Shown in pieces: positions 11,423 through 33,372 of a stretch of DNA of 56,120 nt. A program made the position numbers and the translations under genes. The first letter of the stretch is position 1. Each line of letters opens with the position of its first letter. The notes under the pieces were generated by a model, which saw only the letters and a list, made by a program, of their open reading frames with translations, did no database searches and was not told the DNA's origin. This stretch comes from Mesostigma viride (lineage: Eukaryota > Streptophyta > Mesostigmatophyceae > Mesostigmatales > Mesostigmataceae), in assembly GCA_009746045.1 (NCBI GenBank), contig RPFO01002167.1:1-56120 (forward strand), written 5' to 3'.

Positions 11423-12030
11423 ATTATTATTGTCTCACTTGATCCGGGGTAGGGCGGGGTTGCTCCACCAGCGGCGGTGGTCATGGAGGTGCGCCCACGC
11501 CATGCGGCGATCCGTGTCGTCAGGTCGTCCTCACAGTCGGGAAGCCATGCAACTGCCGAGCAGCTTGAAGCGGCCTGAAGTAGGGTAGGGGACCTCGGTG
11601 TCGTCTAATTAGAGGCGGAGTGTGGGTCAGGGGGCCCTGCCATGCCGAGGGCCAGCCAGGGCCTCCGTTTTGGGGCTGATTTCTAGACCAACTGCCCGAG
11701 CCTCGAGCGCCAGGCAGTCCAGCCAAAGTTGGGAAGACTCCGGCTTCTCGATGAGCGTGATGTCGTCGGCATAAATTAATGAGGTTGGCTAGTAAATTCT
11801 GCTTGTTAGTCGGCCCCCCTTCTCCAAGCTCGTTCGTGATCGCTAGGCCGGGGGCACGGCCTGCAATGCTAGCAAAGCGAGCACGTGCCTGGCGCATAAC
11901 ATAATCCACTACAATAATAAACAGGTACGGCGACAGGACGCAACCCTGCCAGACGCCCGGCGGTCTGCAGTGGGCATGCGGCGGGGTAAAGTCGTGTTGA
12001 GTGCGCTCCGAAGTGGTCGACCCCTCATAT
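11423..12030 (-). mobile_element. Minus-strand LINE fragment, reverse-transcriptase region
   Basis: Reading right to left, the fragment matches the LINE copies at 12.96-15.43 kb. It shares the segment EGGPTNKQNLLANLI before the expected catalytic box and the later surface-loop region. Frames are broken. The right end near 12000-12020 (CGACCCCTCATATA) matches the equivalent part of the 13.9-15.4 kb copy. Confidence 0.65.
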
Positions 12031-12195
12031 ATGGGAGGGGAACATGGGATGGAATGGATGGTGTAAGCTATCTAGGTCCTAGCTAGTTACAGGGTTGTGG
12101 GCGCCGCGGTGCCCGAATCGCTATGAATGCCATACGCGGTCACACGCGGAGCCCCCACAGACTTGGAGGTGGTCTCCTTCATCACTACTTGCCAT
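12031..12195 (-). mobile_element. LINE 3' segment, left half of an interrupted copy
   Basis: Starts GGGAGGGGAACATGGGATGGAATGG and runs to CACTACTTGCCAT. The continuation CTATCCTTGCG is found at 12898, so the LINE fragment at 12196-12887 landed in it. An uninterrupted relative lies at 12970-13160. Confidence 0.6.
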
Positions 12196-12887
<692 letters not shown>

Positions 12888-12934
12888 TACTTGCCATCTA
12901 TCCTTGCGTACCATCTGCCTCCATTAATTAATAG

Positions 12935-12952
12935 ACACGTGACTGCGTCACG
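12935..12952. repeat. Palindrome CACGTGACTGCGTCACGTG
   Basis: An 8-bp arm either side of TGC. The same palindrome, followed by the same AGCA.AAGTCCTCAGTGGGAGG sequence, occurs at about 15681. Both sit at the 3' boundary of minus-strand LINE copies, so this is probably a structured 3' terminus of that LINE family. Confidence 0.6.
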
Positions 12953-13906
12953 TGAGCATAAGTCCTCAGTGGGAGGGGAACATGGGATGGAATGGACGGT
13001 GTAAGCTATCTAGGTCCTAGTTACAGGGGTGTGGGCACCACGGCCCGAATCGCTATGAATGCCATACGCGGTCACACGCGGAGCCCCCGCAGACTTGGGG
13101 GAGGTCTCCTTCATCACTACTTGCCATCTATCCTTGCGTACCATCTGCCTCCATTAATTAATGATTAATTAATTAATAGCCTCTATATTCATCTGCCTCC
13201 ATATTACAGACAAACCATGGAGGCTGCCCGCCGGTGTGAGCCCGTCACGTCTAGGGTAGCACATGTCCATGCCGAGTCTAGCTATCACGAAAAGTCCACG
13301 GGTGGCGGCCCTGCCGCGCGCGGCCTGGGGCACGCCATGCAGGTGAGGACATATCACCCATGCAGGCTGGACGGGCTTGGTGCCAGCTAGGCTATCTGAT
13401 GTGTGTACCTGACCTGTGCGGGCCAGGTGCCCGGCTAGGCCCAGGCGCCTGTGCCTAATAATGTGGGCAACATAGGGCAAATCAGCGTACAAATCCTCAT
13501 TACTAATGAGCAAACCAAAGGGTATGTTAAGGGCCTTGCGCAGCATCTCGGTGACGTTGCCGTCGAGTCGTTGCTCCAGCTCCTGCGTCAGTGTCCAGGT
13601 CTCGGCGCCGTACTAAGGTCGATCAGGATCGTCAGAATGACGACCTTGAAGAGGTCACGCGCTTGAGGCAATCCGGGGATAGGGCGGGGTTGCTCTGGAC
13701 ACCAGCGGCGGTGGTCATGGAGGTGCGCCCACGGCATGCCGATCCGTGTCGTCAGGTCGTCCTCGCAGACTTCGGGGAGCCAACTGCCGAGCAGCTTGAA
13801 GCGGCCTGAAGGAGGGTAGTTGACCTCGGCATCGTCTAAGAGGCGGAGTGTGGGTGGGGGCCCTGCCATGCCGAGGGCCAGGGCCTCCGCCGGTTTTGGG
13901 ATGGAT
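12953..13906 (-). mobile_element. Minus-strand LINE copy, C-terminal half
   Basis: Reading right to left this encodes a typical end of a LINE reverse-transcriptase protein: LLGSWLPEVCEDDLTTRIG near 13790, then a WTLTQELEQ-like segment, LRKALNIPFG near 13530, and RRLGLAGHLARTGQV near 13450. These correspond to the post-catalytic region with the conserved Leu-Arg..Asn and Arg-Arg-Leu..Gly-His motifs. Stops and frameshifts interrupt it. It is truncated at its 5' end, near 13906, against the next copy. Confidence 0.78.
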
Positions 13907-15425
13907 GGAGCTAATTATCTAAGACCTAGTTACAGGGTTGCGGGCACCAGTGACGGCACCCGAAGTGCTGTGAATGAAAAAACCAATACATGTCACACGC
14001 GGAGCCCCCACTGGCTGGGGGGTCAGTCTCCTTCATTACTACCTGCCACCTTAGTACTGTCCTTGTGAACCATCTGCCTCCAGATTACTGATCGACATGC
14101 CAGGGGGCAGCCTGCCCTGGCGTGAGCCCATTGCGGCGCGGGTAACACATGTCCATGCCTAGTCTACTATCCCGGAAAGTCCACGGGTGGCCGGCGCCCC
14201 TGCTGCGCTCGGCAGCTGGGGCACGCCATGTGAGAACAAAACGCCCAGTTTGGGCGGGCTTGCTTCATGCCTGCTGAGCTATCCATAGTGTCTACCTGAT
14301 CTTTGCGTGCGAGGCCGGTGCCCAGCTACTAAGGCCCAGGCGCCTGGGCCTAATAATATGGGAAGCGTAGGGTAAATCAGCATACAATTCCTCATGGCGA
14401 ATGTGCTTGCTGAATGGAATATTACGCGCACTGCGTAGCATCAGTTGGTGACCGCTCCGTTGAGTTGCTGCTCCAGCTCCTGCGTTAATTAGCGTCCACG
14501 TCTCGGCTCGATCCATAGATCAGGATCGTCAAGATGACAACCTTGAAGAGGTCTAGCTCGTTTGACGGTCCGGGGCAGGCCGGGGTTGCTCCACCAGTGA
14601 CGGTGCTCGTGGAGCTGTGCCCAGGCCGTACCAATCCGGGCCGTCATGTCGTCTTCGCAGTCAGGAAGCCAGCTGCCTAGCAGTTTGAAGCGCGACCGGA
14701 AGCGGGGAAGGGAACTGGGGTGGTCGTCTAACAGGCGAAGCTCAGGGGGGGGGGGGGCGCAGCCATGCCGAGGGCCATGGCCTCCGTCATGGGGCAGACT
14801 TTGAGACCAACCGCCCGGGCCTCCAGAGCCACTGAGGCAGTCCAACTAAACTGAAAGTTGGGCAGACACTTGCTGCTCAATGAGAGTGATGTCGTCGTCA
14901 TCATAAATAAGCTCAGTGAGTAAATTCTGCTTGTTAGTCGGCCCCCCTTCCTCGGGCTCATTCTGAATCTCGAGGCCAGGGGCATGCATGGCCAGCAATG
15001 CTAGCAAAGCGGGCAAGTGCTTAGCGCCGGCAGTGACAACATAATCCACTACAATAATGGTACGGTGACAGGACGCAGCCCTGCCAGACGCCTGTCTGCA
15101 GTGCCGGGACATGCATGGCGGGGTATTGCCGTGTTGAGTGCGCACCGGTCGCGTGGTCGACCCCTCATACAGCGAGCGGACGACAGCAATCAGGGGGGTG
15201 GCCACCGGGGACGCGAGCGCGGGTGGGAACGGCCCAAAATGCGTCCCAGAGATCCCGAGTCGAATGCCTTGATAAAGTCGACGAAGATTAAGATGGCGGG
15301 AAACTCACCGGGCTGCATGCAGGAGTGCGATCTCCTCTATGAGGCGGCGAGCGACGAAGATGGCCATGACGGTGTTGCGACCAGGCCGAAGCCCCAGTGA
15401 TGTAATGTGACGTTCTAGTATGACC
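13907..15425 (-). mobile_element. Minus-strand LINE copy with decayed reverse transcriptase
   Basis: From right to left: FVDFIKAFDS (near 15270, catalytic motif A region), LIAVVRSLYEGSTTRPV (near 15170), a broken block around the CVLSP-type motif, LIYDDDDITLIEQQ (near 14900, the YADD-like catalytic box changed to DDDD by insertion), LLGSWLPDCEDDMTARIG (near 14680) and RRLGLSSWAPASH (near 14300). Order and spacing match a LINE-type polymerase. The many frame breaks show it is dead. The 3' end near 13907 uses the same terminal sequence as the neighbouring copies. Confidence 0.82.
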
Positions 15426-15675
15426 GACGTTTTACAGCCAAATACGCACTGTATGAAATTAACGATGCATTTCTTGAAATACACTTGAAATAAGTTGTTT
15501 GTAAAAATGTCCAACGCTTTGCGAGAGCGATGTTAAGGCTTTGGAGGTAACAATTCCTCAATTCAATTCCCGGAATATAGGCCATTTGAAAAAAAAATCC
15601 CTATGTAGCCAAGTGGGAAATATCCAAGCGTCGACTGCTCCCACGGCAACGTTGACGGCTCGGCACATCATTAAT

Positions 15676-15805
15676 GTACACGTGACTGCGTCACGTGAGC
15701 ACAAGTCCTCAGTGGGAGGGGAACATGGGATGGAATGGAATGGATGATGCTAGCTAGCTAGTTCCTAGTTGTGGGGCGCCACGGCCCGAATCTCTATGTA
15801 TGCCG
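15676..15805 (-). mobile_element. Short LINE 3' fragment
   Basis: Begins with the CACGTGACTGCGTCACGTG palindrome, continues GTGGGAGGGGAACATGGGATGGAATGG, and stops within CACGGCCCGAATC.CTATG. This is the same order as at 12935-13065. It directly adjoins the 3' end of the TerD-C2 gene. Confidence 0.6.
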
Positions 15806-15882
15806 TCAGAAATGTATAAGTTTTGTCGTGAACTTTGACGAAACAACAGGCTGCAAGACTACTGGCTTGATGTCGCCTTTGC

Positions 15883-25575
<9,693 letters not shown>

Positions 25576-25834
25576 CTAATAATAGGCTGTGACGGTTACG
25601 CGCACTCTGCAAGTGCGCCGGCAGTCAGCGCAGTGGGACGACAATAGAAATCCGTGTATTTGAATAACGTTTGAAAGCTCCTTTACTGAGTCCATTGTAT
25701 TCACAGCCATGTTTACCCCGCTCCCTGGGGGTGGTGGCGTTCGTAACAAGGGCCGATTGGAACCGGGGGCAATAAGGCAAGCTTTATCTAAAGGAACGTG
25801 TCACATTATCGGAAGTTGATCACGCACTGCCAAG

Positions 25835-26349
25835 AAGGGTTCGGGTTGGTACCCAACATTGGTCTCCCGGTACCGGTCCCCCAACTTCTCAAGGGAACCC
25901 GGTACCGGTACCCGGTACCTGTGATGGACGCCCGGTACCGGTACCCGCAGGAAAGCCCAAGCGCACAGAACAACCCAAGTCAGCCGGCGGAGAGCGGTTA
26001 CAGATGCCAGAATGATGAGTCATGCCAGGCAGTACCGATGCTTTTGATTCGTTTCTACTACACTACAAGCCAAGAAAATTTACTTTAGCATAGTAAGTGG
26101 CGACTCGGACGACTCAGCACTCGGCACTAGGCACTCCAGTCACTCTCGAGCTAGACGGCCAATCTGGCCTTTGGGGCGTCTGGGCTGGGTACCGATACCG
26201 GGTACCGGGTGTGACCGGATATCCATGCTGGCCAACCCGGTCCCGGTACCCAGCTTTTGAAGCCCGACCCGGTACCGGTATCGTTACTAACAATACCGGG
26301 TACCGTTACCGGTTTTTTCCGGTAGTACCGGGTACCGTCCCGAACCCTA
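25835..26349. mobile_element. hAT-type MITE with 8-bp target duplication
   Basis: The 515-bp element begins AAGGGTTCGGGTTGGTACCC and ends with the inverted form GGGTACCGTCCCGAACCCTA. CTGCCAAG lies immediately on both sides (25827-25834 and 26350-26357). An 8-bp duplication with T at position 2 and A at position 7 is the classic hAT signature. The interior is packed with GGTACC and ACCGGT palindromes, many of them in the two subterminal regions, which could be transposase-binding repeats. No coding capacity. It lies just upstream of the first recognised TerD-C2 exon. Confidence 0.85.
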
Positions 26350-26357
26350 CTGCCAAG

Positions 26358-28398
26358 CTTGACAGCAGGGATGCATACACTCAGCCCCCTAGCCAAGGGG
26401 AGAGTACACCGTCCGCATTATTAATTTTCATTCGGTTCAGCCGAAAGGCCCTTCGGAATTAGACAATAGTGTTTTATTGGTTGCAAGTAAAACTGTGCCC
26501 GCCCAACTAACTAATTATTAGTTTGTTTGTTTGGTTACCAAACAACCGTTGAACTGGCTGCACAATTTAATTAATTCTTTGTTTGTTTGGTATAACCTAG
26601 CCGGCAGCACTGCTGTTACTGCCAGTAAGAGCACATTTGTCAGCCAAAGATTTAATACTTCTTTGATTTTTACCGCGAAAGAAGCGCTATTGGCAGTCAA
26701 AGAAGATTTATTTACACTTTCTTTGTTTGTTTGGTAGCTGGAAAAACACTCGGGAATTAAATATTTACATTTTTGTTGTTATATTTAGCGCTTTCAGGTG
26801 GTGTACTGAAATAATAAATAATTATAATTAAAATAAACAATGTGGACGGTGTTAGCTGCACTTAATTCTCAGTTCAGCTCATTCAGCAGGGACGCGGTGC
26901 AGGTACCGCTTCCAGTGATTAGCACTGTGCCTATGAGTGAATATGCTAGAGAATGCCAGCTGAAAAAACAGTACAATTCCCTTTCACACTCACTCAAGAG
27001 CAGAGCAATCGGTGCACATCACCGCAGTGCGTGCACTGGGGTCTAGGGATGCCAGCAACCCCGCATCCCCCCAAAATTCACACAAGGACAGGTAAGATGC
27101 ACACCAAACCAGTGCGAGCATGTACCTGAGGATGCCAGCAACCTTACATTTCCCTCTCACATACAATAGCAGGGATGGTGCACACGACCCTAGTGCGTGC
27201 GGATACCTGAGTATGCGCGCAATCCCACATTTCCCTTTCACTTCTGAACTTGCGTGAAGTAAGGACGCTGTGCCTAATCGGCAGCACCGACATGATGCTG
27301 GCTGTGCAAAGCGCTAGCGGCGACAGAGTTTGCAGTGGCTGATATCATCGGCAGGGCATGACGTACCCGTGATGAGCGTTGTAGGTCGCGTAGTCTCCTC
27401 TGGCCCAGATGGCGATTAGGCAGCACGGGCGACCCGATGGCACTTACCCGCAATGCGGGCGTGAAACGTCATATTGGATACCAAGCGCCGAGCGCCTGTC
27501 ACCGTCCGTCAGTGGACGTAATAGGGCGCATTAATACCGCCGTAACCAGATATGTACACCTGGAGATCTTATATTATTAGTCGCAATGTGGAGGGTATCA
27601 ACGGCGTGCGACGTCGTAAAAGATCCTCGATTGTTGTGAAAGAGCACATGCGCGCAGCACAGCATCTGTTTTGCGTCGACGCAGAATCCTCGATCTGCGC
27701 CGATTACCTGATAAATTTTGCCTCCATTTCACCTGGCGAGTTGTCGAGGAGCCTCTGGAGGTAGCTTAGCAATAAAAATGTCACAAAATGGTCAGGTACA
27801 TGGATATCGTTTCTGCAAGCCACTAAGCTTGAGCTATCGCCGGTGAGAACGACAGGTTTGACTATGCGAAAATTCAAATGGTCAAAACCAGTAGTGGCAT
27901 TTGATTACGATTTACGAAGTCTACGTATGCGTCACGCTACGAACGAAGTAATGCCAAGTTTGCAGGAGCATCCACCCCTGCTGTAGTCCCACGTTTGAGA
28001 TTTCCAGGTTTAAGATCTCCAGACCATGGATTTTAAAGTTTCAGGCCTGGTTTTGGGAAGAAAGATCTTAAAGCTGGTACAAATGGCTGGTCAGTGGTAT
28101 GCAATACCAGGTGCGATACAGATTATATACTCATATATACCGCATCAGGTTTAAATCCTACCTCTCTCAACTTTAAGATCGTCAGCCCTGGATTTGATTT
28201 TAGGTTTCAGAACGCAGCCCTGGGTAGGCCGGACCCCAATCTTAAACGTGGAGCTAGGGGTGTAAAATCCAACGAGCTGCCGAACGCACGCTCTTGGAGC
28301 AACAAGAGCACCTGCACCCAGGACAGGTTGCCGATGGCATGGACACGCGTTATACGCGGGAGCTCTGCCCTCATACAAATATCGTAAGCCGCCCAACA
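26358..28398. other. No gene recognised; one degenerate short tandem repeat
   Basis: Apart from the diverged repeat at 26985-27245 I see no structure. On the minus strand 28360-28230 reads in a protein-like way (VHAIGNLSWVQVLLLLQER) and could be part of an exon, but its phase does not join cleanly to the neighbouring candidate exons. Confidence 0.4.
26985..27245. repeat. Diverged tandem repeat, about three ~85-bp units
   Basis: Each unit carries TTCCCTTTCAC..., GGTGCACA.CACC, then CAGTGCGTGC and GGATGCCAGCAACC in the same order. Units differ by many substitutions, so the array is old. Confidence 0.6.
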
Positions 28399-29198
28399 CG
28401 CGTGGGGGGGAAGGGTAGGGATGGATGACGGGGCAAGAATACCTCATCACGGTAGCTACAAGGTGTGTGGGGGGGGGAAGGGTAGGGATGGGTGACGGGG
28501 CAAGAATACCTCATCACGGTAGCTACAAGGTGTGTGGGGGGGGAAGGGTAGGGATGGATGACGGGGCAAGAATACCTCATCACGGTAGCTACAAGGTGTG
28601 TGGGGGGGGGAAGGGTAGGGATGGGTGACGGGGCAAGAATACCTCATCACGGTAGCTACAAGGTGTGTGGGGGGGGAAGGGTAGGGATGGATGACGGGGC
28701 AAGAATACCTCATCACGGTAGCTACAAGGTGTGTGGGGGGGGGGAAGGGTAGGGATGGATGACGGGGCAAGAATACCTCATCACGGTAGCTACAAGGTGT
28801 GTGGGGGGGGAAGGGTAGGGATGGGTGACGGGGCAAGAATACCTCATCACGGTAGCTACAAGGTGTGTGGGGGGGGAAGGGTAGGGATGGATGACGGGGC
28901 AAGAATACCTCATCACGGTAGCTACAAGGTGTGTGTGGGGGGGAAGGGTAGGGATGGGTGACGGGGCAAGAATACCGGTAGCTACAAGGTGTGTGTGGGG
29001 GGAAGGGTAGGGATGGGTGACGGGGCAAGAATACCGGTAGCTACAAGGTGTGTGGGGGGGGGAAGGGTAGGGATGGATGACGGGGCAAGAATACCTCATC
29101 ACGGTAGCTACAAGGTGTGTGGGGGGGGAAGGGTAGGGATGGATGACGGGGCAAGAATACCTCATCACGGTAGCTACAAGGTGTGTGGGGGGGGGGAA
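28399..29198. repeat. G-rich 66-67 bp satellite, about 12 units
   Basis: The unit is GTGTGGGGGGGGAAGGGTAGGGATGGATGACGGGGCAAGAATACCTCATCACGGTAGCTACAAG. Two variants (GGATGGATGACG and GGATGGGTGACG) largely alternate, which suggests expansion from a dimer of about 133 bp. Two units near 28960 and 29020 lack CTCATCA. The G-run portion fits an intramolecular quadruplex pattern in every unit. Confidence 0.95.
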
Positions 29199-29600
29199 GC
29201 AAGCGAGGGGAGCCAGGGCAAGGAGAAGGGGAGGGGGGACAGGAAAGGCAGGAGGGGAGAGGAGAAGACTGGAACCGCACAGCGGGGTGTGTTGGTGCAC
29301 TTGGCGGCATAGCAGTGGTAGTAGCGGTTTGGGGAGCGGGGAGGTGAGGTACCAAGGGTACTTTCCTAATGCAGAATACAGAGGGTAATCCTCCAATGAA
29401 AAATTACTACTATTATTACGAAAAGAAATACTACGGCACTGTGGTACATTTATAGAGAGCGATGAATTGCATCGCTTTGCAAGATAAGAGTGAAGGTATA
29501 TCCACCGATGCTAGGTGAAACTGTTCCAATTATCCCTATTTCTGGATATAAATTATTGAATGGACTGTGTTCTGTTATGACCGCATGCAGGCGAGCGCAC

Positions 29601-29754
29601 CTTGGCCGAGCAGAAGGGCGCGCGGGGGAAGTGCTTGCCGTGGGCCGCTAGCTCCTTGTGCGTTTCGGCACAGTCGGGGCACTGCACGGGACACAGCGAG
29701 AGAAGCACACGGGAACCGACGCACATGAGGCGCAGCTGTTGCGTCGAACTCTCT
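29601..29754 (-). CDS. Isolated candidate exon, Cys-rich, function unknown
   Basis: On the minus strand, CAAGCGCAG|A opens and GCCAAG|GTGCGC closes a 154-nt exon encoding 51 residues with protein-like composition, including LSLCPVQCPDCAETHKELA and HFPRAPFCSAK. The Cys spacing suggests metal binding. It begins in phase 2 and ends in phase 0. It could be an upstream exon of the TerD-C2 gene, but exon 25575 expects a phase-1 partner, so at least one exon would be missing between them. No family is recognised. Confidence 0.4.
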
Positions 29755-31179
29755 CTGCGCTTGGGAGCACGGCAACCAGGCAACCTGTGCTTGGTGCGGG
29801 TTGACCACCGCGTGGTTCCCAGGGGGAGCCATTTTGAAGACCGGGGGGTGGGAAGCCACGGAAGTTAAATAAATTTATGTGACTCCATTTGGACACACCA
29901 CGGAGCACTCTTGTGTCTATGGGGGGGAGGGGTAAACCGAAACCACGAGAGGGGAATTGCTCGTGACTCAGTTGACGACCGCACAACAGCATGTACAGAA
30001 AGCCCAGTAGCACAGGGGCGCAACCAGGCGGAATTTCTAGTATTATCGACTCCATGGCTCAGCCGCCAGAAGCTTTGCTTGATTGGTACTGCGGTTGAAG
30101 CATAGCTTTCGAGGCAAACCGTGGTTAAAATCCAAAACTTTAGGAACGGGAGCACCACATGGATGGGGATTGGGATCGGTCATGCTTTGGCGATGCGAGC
30201 TAATAGGATCTGATTTTTTCCCCCTGGCAATGTAATTCAAGGCAAGGAATGCTGTGGCACGCCGACGTCATCGCACGCAGCTACGGACTGGGAACTGCGA
30301 GCCGCGCATAAGGCAAAATCACATGTACACAGATATACATGATCATGACGCTAATTTGCAAGCATAGTAATAGAAAAGCTTTAGTAGTGATTTTGCAGCA
30401 GCTTGTGTGGGATGGTCGTGGTGGTGGTGGGGAAGTTTCCTGGGTTCCTAAATAAGCTGCGCAAGCCTTTTTCTTTGCAACCATACCATTAATTCTTGTG
30501 ACACATGTACAAAGCCGCGTCGGTGGTCAGCTGTTTGAGCCTCATCTGCATGGTTGTTTTAATTACAGCTCATGAGTAACGCGTGGGTAAGCATGGCCGG
30601 CCCCCGAAATCCTTTCCCCGACCCGCCCAACGGACCACGCGCTGATCATGTCTCTTCTAGCATCTGCGGTGGCTCGATGTTGACTACGCGAGTGCGACGT
30701 AAATATTTTTGACATATTTGACATTCGCTACGCCAGCTAATTAACTGTTACGACTTCATGATCACTAGAATTAAGTATAGGATGTGGCCGAAAGCCAGGG
30801 CGAAAGAGGTAAGCGCGTAGGGGTAAAGCCACCGAAAAATCCTCCCACAAAATATGTCGAGCTGTTCCTTCCGAGTAGCAAAGGTTGAGCAGCTTTCGCA
30901 ATCACCACTCACCTCCAATTTCCCCGATGCTGGTAAGCCACAAGCCACACATTTTAAGCTTGATGGCTGTCGAGGAGGAACCGGCATTCTGCTGCGTGTA
31001 CTCTATTCGAATTACGATTCGCACAACGCTAAAAAATTTTATAATACCTAATTTCGGTCTGTTACGAGCTTCAAGAACTAACAGCGCGCGCCTAAGGCTA
31101 TGGAGTATCGAGTTTAGATCTCGATCGAAGCGTTGCCCAACACACGGAAACCTGGCTATTCTGCCGTCATCAATTCGTC

Positions 31180-31267
31180 AAGTCCCAAGTCCCAAGTCCC
31201 AAGTCCCAAGTCCCAAGTCCCAAGTCCCAAGTCCCAAGTCCCAAGTCCCAAGTCCCAAGTCCCAAGT
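31180..31267. repeat. (AAGTCCC)n heptamer repeat, about 12 units
   Basis: Twelve or so perfect AAGTCCC units (GGGACTT on the other strand). It is a seven-base G-rich repeat like a telomere motif, but it does not match the known plant/algal TTTAGGG or TTTTAGGG telomere sequences. Confidence 0.95.
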
Positions 31268-33317
31268 CCGAGGAATACCCGAGGCAAACGTGGCAGGGCA
31301 TAGATATGGAGGAGCGTAATCAATGAAGGGCCTATGGGTAAATGCCATCATGCCCAGCAAAGATGCAGCCTTGATGATGTCCAGAAAGGAGTGACACCGT
31401 TGGGCAGCGAATGCGGTGCTGAGAGAAGCAAGGAGAGCACCCGAATGGGCCGACGAGCCACAAGGGGGGAAAGAGAATGTAGTGTAATGGGTGGGTTGGT
31501 AAAGAGTTGGCAGATAGGCTGCACCGGGCGCTCACCTGTACAATACTGGCCCAGCAAACAACAAAGGGAATAGCAGATGTATGTATACATACGTGGGATG
31601 CAGGATGTATATACATATGTGGTGCTTATGGGGGTGCTGGAGACATGTACCGTTGGATAAACAAGAGACAAGAAAGAAAACGGGTCTATGACCACAGCGG
31701 CCAAGATAAAAACTGATACAATGAAAACTACGTGATGGCAATAACAGTTCCTACTTTGTGCGATTACCAAGCTGAACTTAGTAAGCACAGAAATTGCACA
31801 GTTCCCAGGGCTAACACAAAATAAATACACTGATGGCAATAGCAGGGCGGGGGGGGCGGGGAGGGGGGGGGGGAAGACAGAAATACACACGTATGAGGAA
31901 ATCTATGGCAAAGACAAGGGACAGGATTGAGAAAGAGAATCCAAGGCCTAAAATTTTTTTTGAAAATCAAACAACCATAAAGGCAAAACAAGGTGCCCGA
32001 AAAAGGCAAAACAAGCCTTCCCACAACAAGCCTAGCAGACACCAGAAAGTATCAATGCACGTCGAATGCAGCGAATTCCTCACCATCTCACGATGCACTG
32101 CAGCCCACAAGGGCCCTGACAAACTAAGAAATAAACAAATAAGCAGGTGAACCAATGCTTCACGAGTCCCTGAAGTCGTTGCACTCCCCAATGCCAGCTG
32201 TCACCAAAACGGGAAGTTTTTCAGAACATTTTAATTCCCTAATCCAAAAAGGCCGAGCGACCGCTATGATGACAACCAAGAGACGCAAGAAGGCCAAAAG
32301 GAAAAGGGAGTTGGCAGAAACCCTTCGAAGCAGAGATCACTTCTTGTCATAACTTGACAAGCCGGCCGAACCCGCGACACGTAGCACTGGTGGGCATTTA
32401 TACCTCAGGGTCAACAATATGGTCCATTTCCAAGTAACCTAGGACCCCACAAGCTGCTACTTTATTAGTTTCAAGCTACTTGCATCGTTACAGAGCTACA
32501 TTTGCGCCTTATTTCACCAAATGAAAGAAAGGTGACAAACCGCCAGGCAACAAAGCCACACAGCACGACCACGACTCACACACATAGATACTGGGTCGCT
32601 TTTACAACCCTTCAAAAATGGTAATAGAAAGAGGCTTGCACAACAAACTCTTGGTTGTTAAGGAGGGCGGCAAAACATATGACTTCTGGCTTGTGAGCGA
32701 TAAAAAAAATGCCAAGAAAAAGGGAAGGCATGTGGAAAGAAAACTGGCACGTGTAACGGTGACAGCAGCCAGCACACGTGGGATATCAAACTACGGATAC
32801 TAGAGTATGCATACCGTACTAAGGTTACTGTAGTATTACTGTGGATACTATCCCATGTATGCTATAACTCACTACGTTGCACATACCAGGACAAGGGAAG
32901 GCTATCAAGGGAGAGCTAGAACGACCCACATGACCGCACAAAGTACATGCAAAGGAGCGGATCAACGACACGCACACACGAGCTTCTTGCATGCACAAGG
33001 AGGAATGTTTCACCCACACCATGATACACCCACATAAGGCCCAAGCTTCTGCCCCCAGGTTCTATGATATACCACACCACGCATATCTATGACATACCAC
33101 GCATACGTATGACATACCACACATGATACCTCATCGACCGTGGGGGAGCATGCGAGCACACTCACGCGTGCAAATACGCACAAGCTTGCACATGGAACAG
33201 GTCTGCGGTGTCTCATGTCACATATGGTTGCCTCACGCCATGCATGGTTGTGAGGGAAAGAGAGCAGAAGCCATAGGGCAATGCTTCTGCAATGGCACAA
33301 CCAGCTGCGACCACAAT

Positions 33318-33372
33318 GACCCATACCAGGTACGTCGACAGAATGCAGGACCCATACCAGGTACGTCGACAG
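33318..33372. repeat. Direct repeat of 24 bp, period 31
   Basis: GACCCATACCAGGTACGTCGACAG occurs exactly at 33318-33341 and 33349-33372. It contains GGTAC and GTCGAC. Confidence 0.8.

Noticed and set aside
29601-29754. Direct splicing of this exon to the TerD-C2 gene
   Set aside because: It ends in phase 0, while the exon starting at 25575 needs a phase-1 partner, so the direct join breaks the frame.
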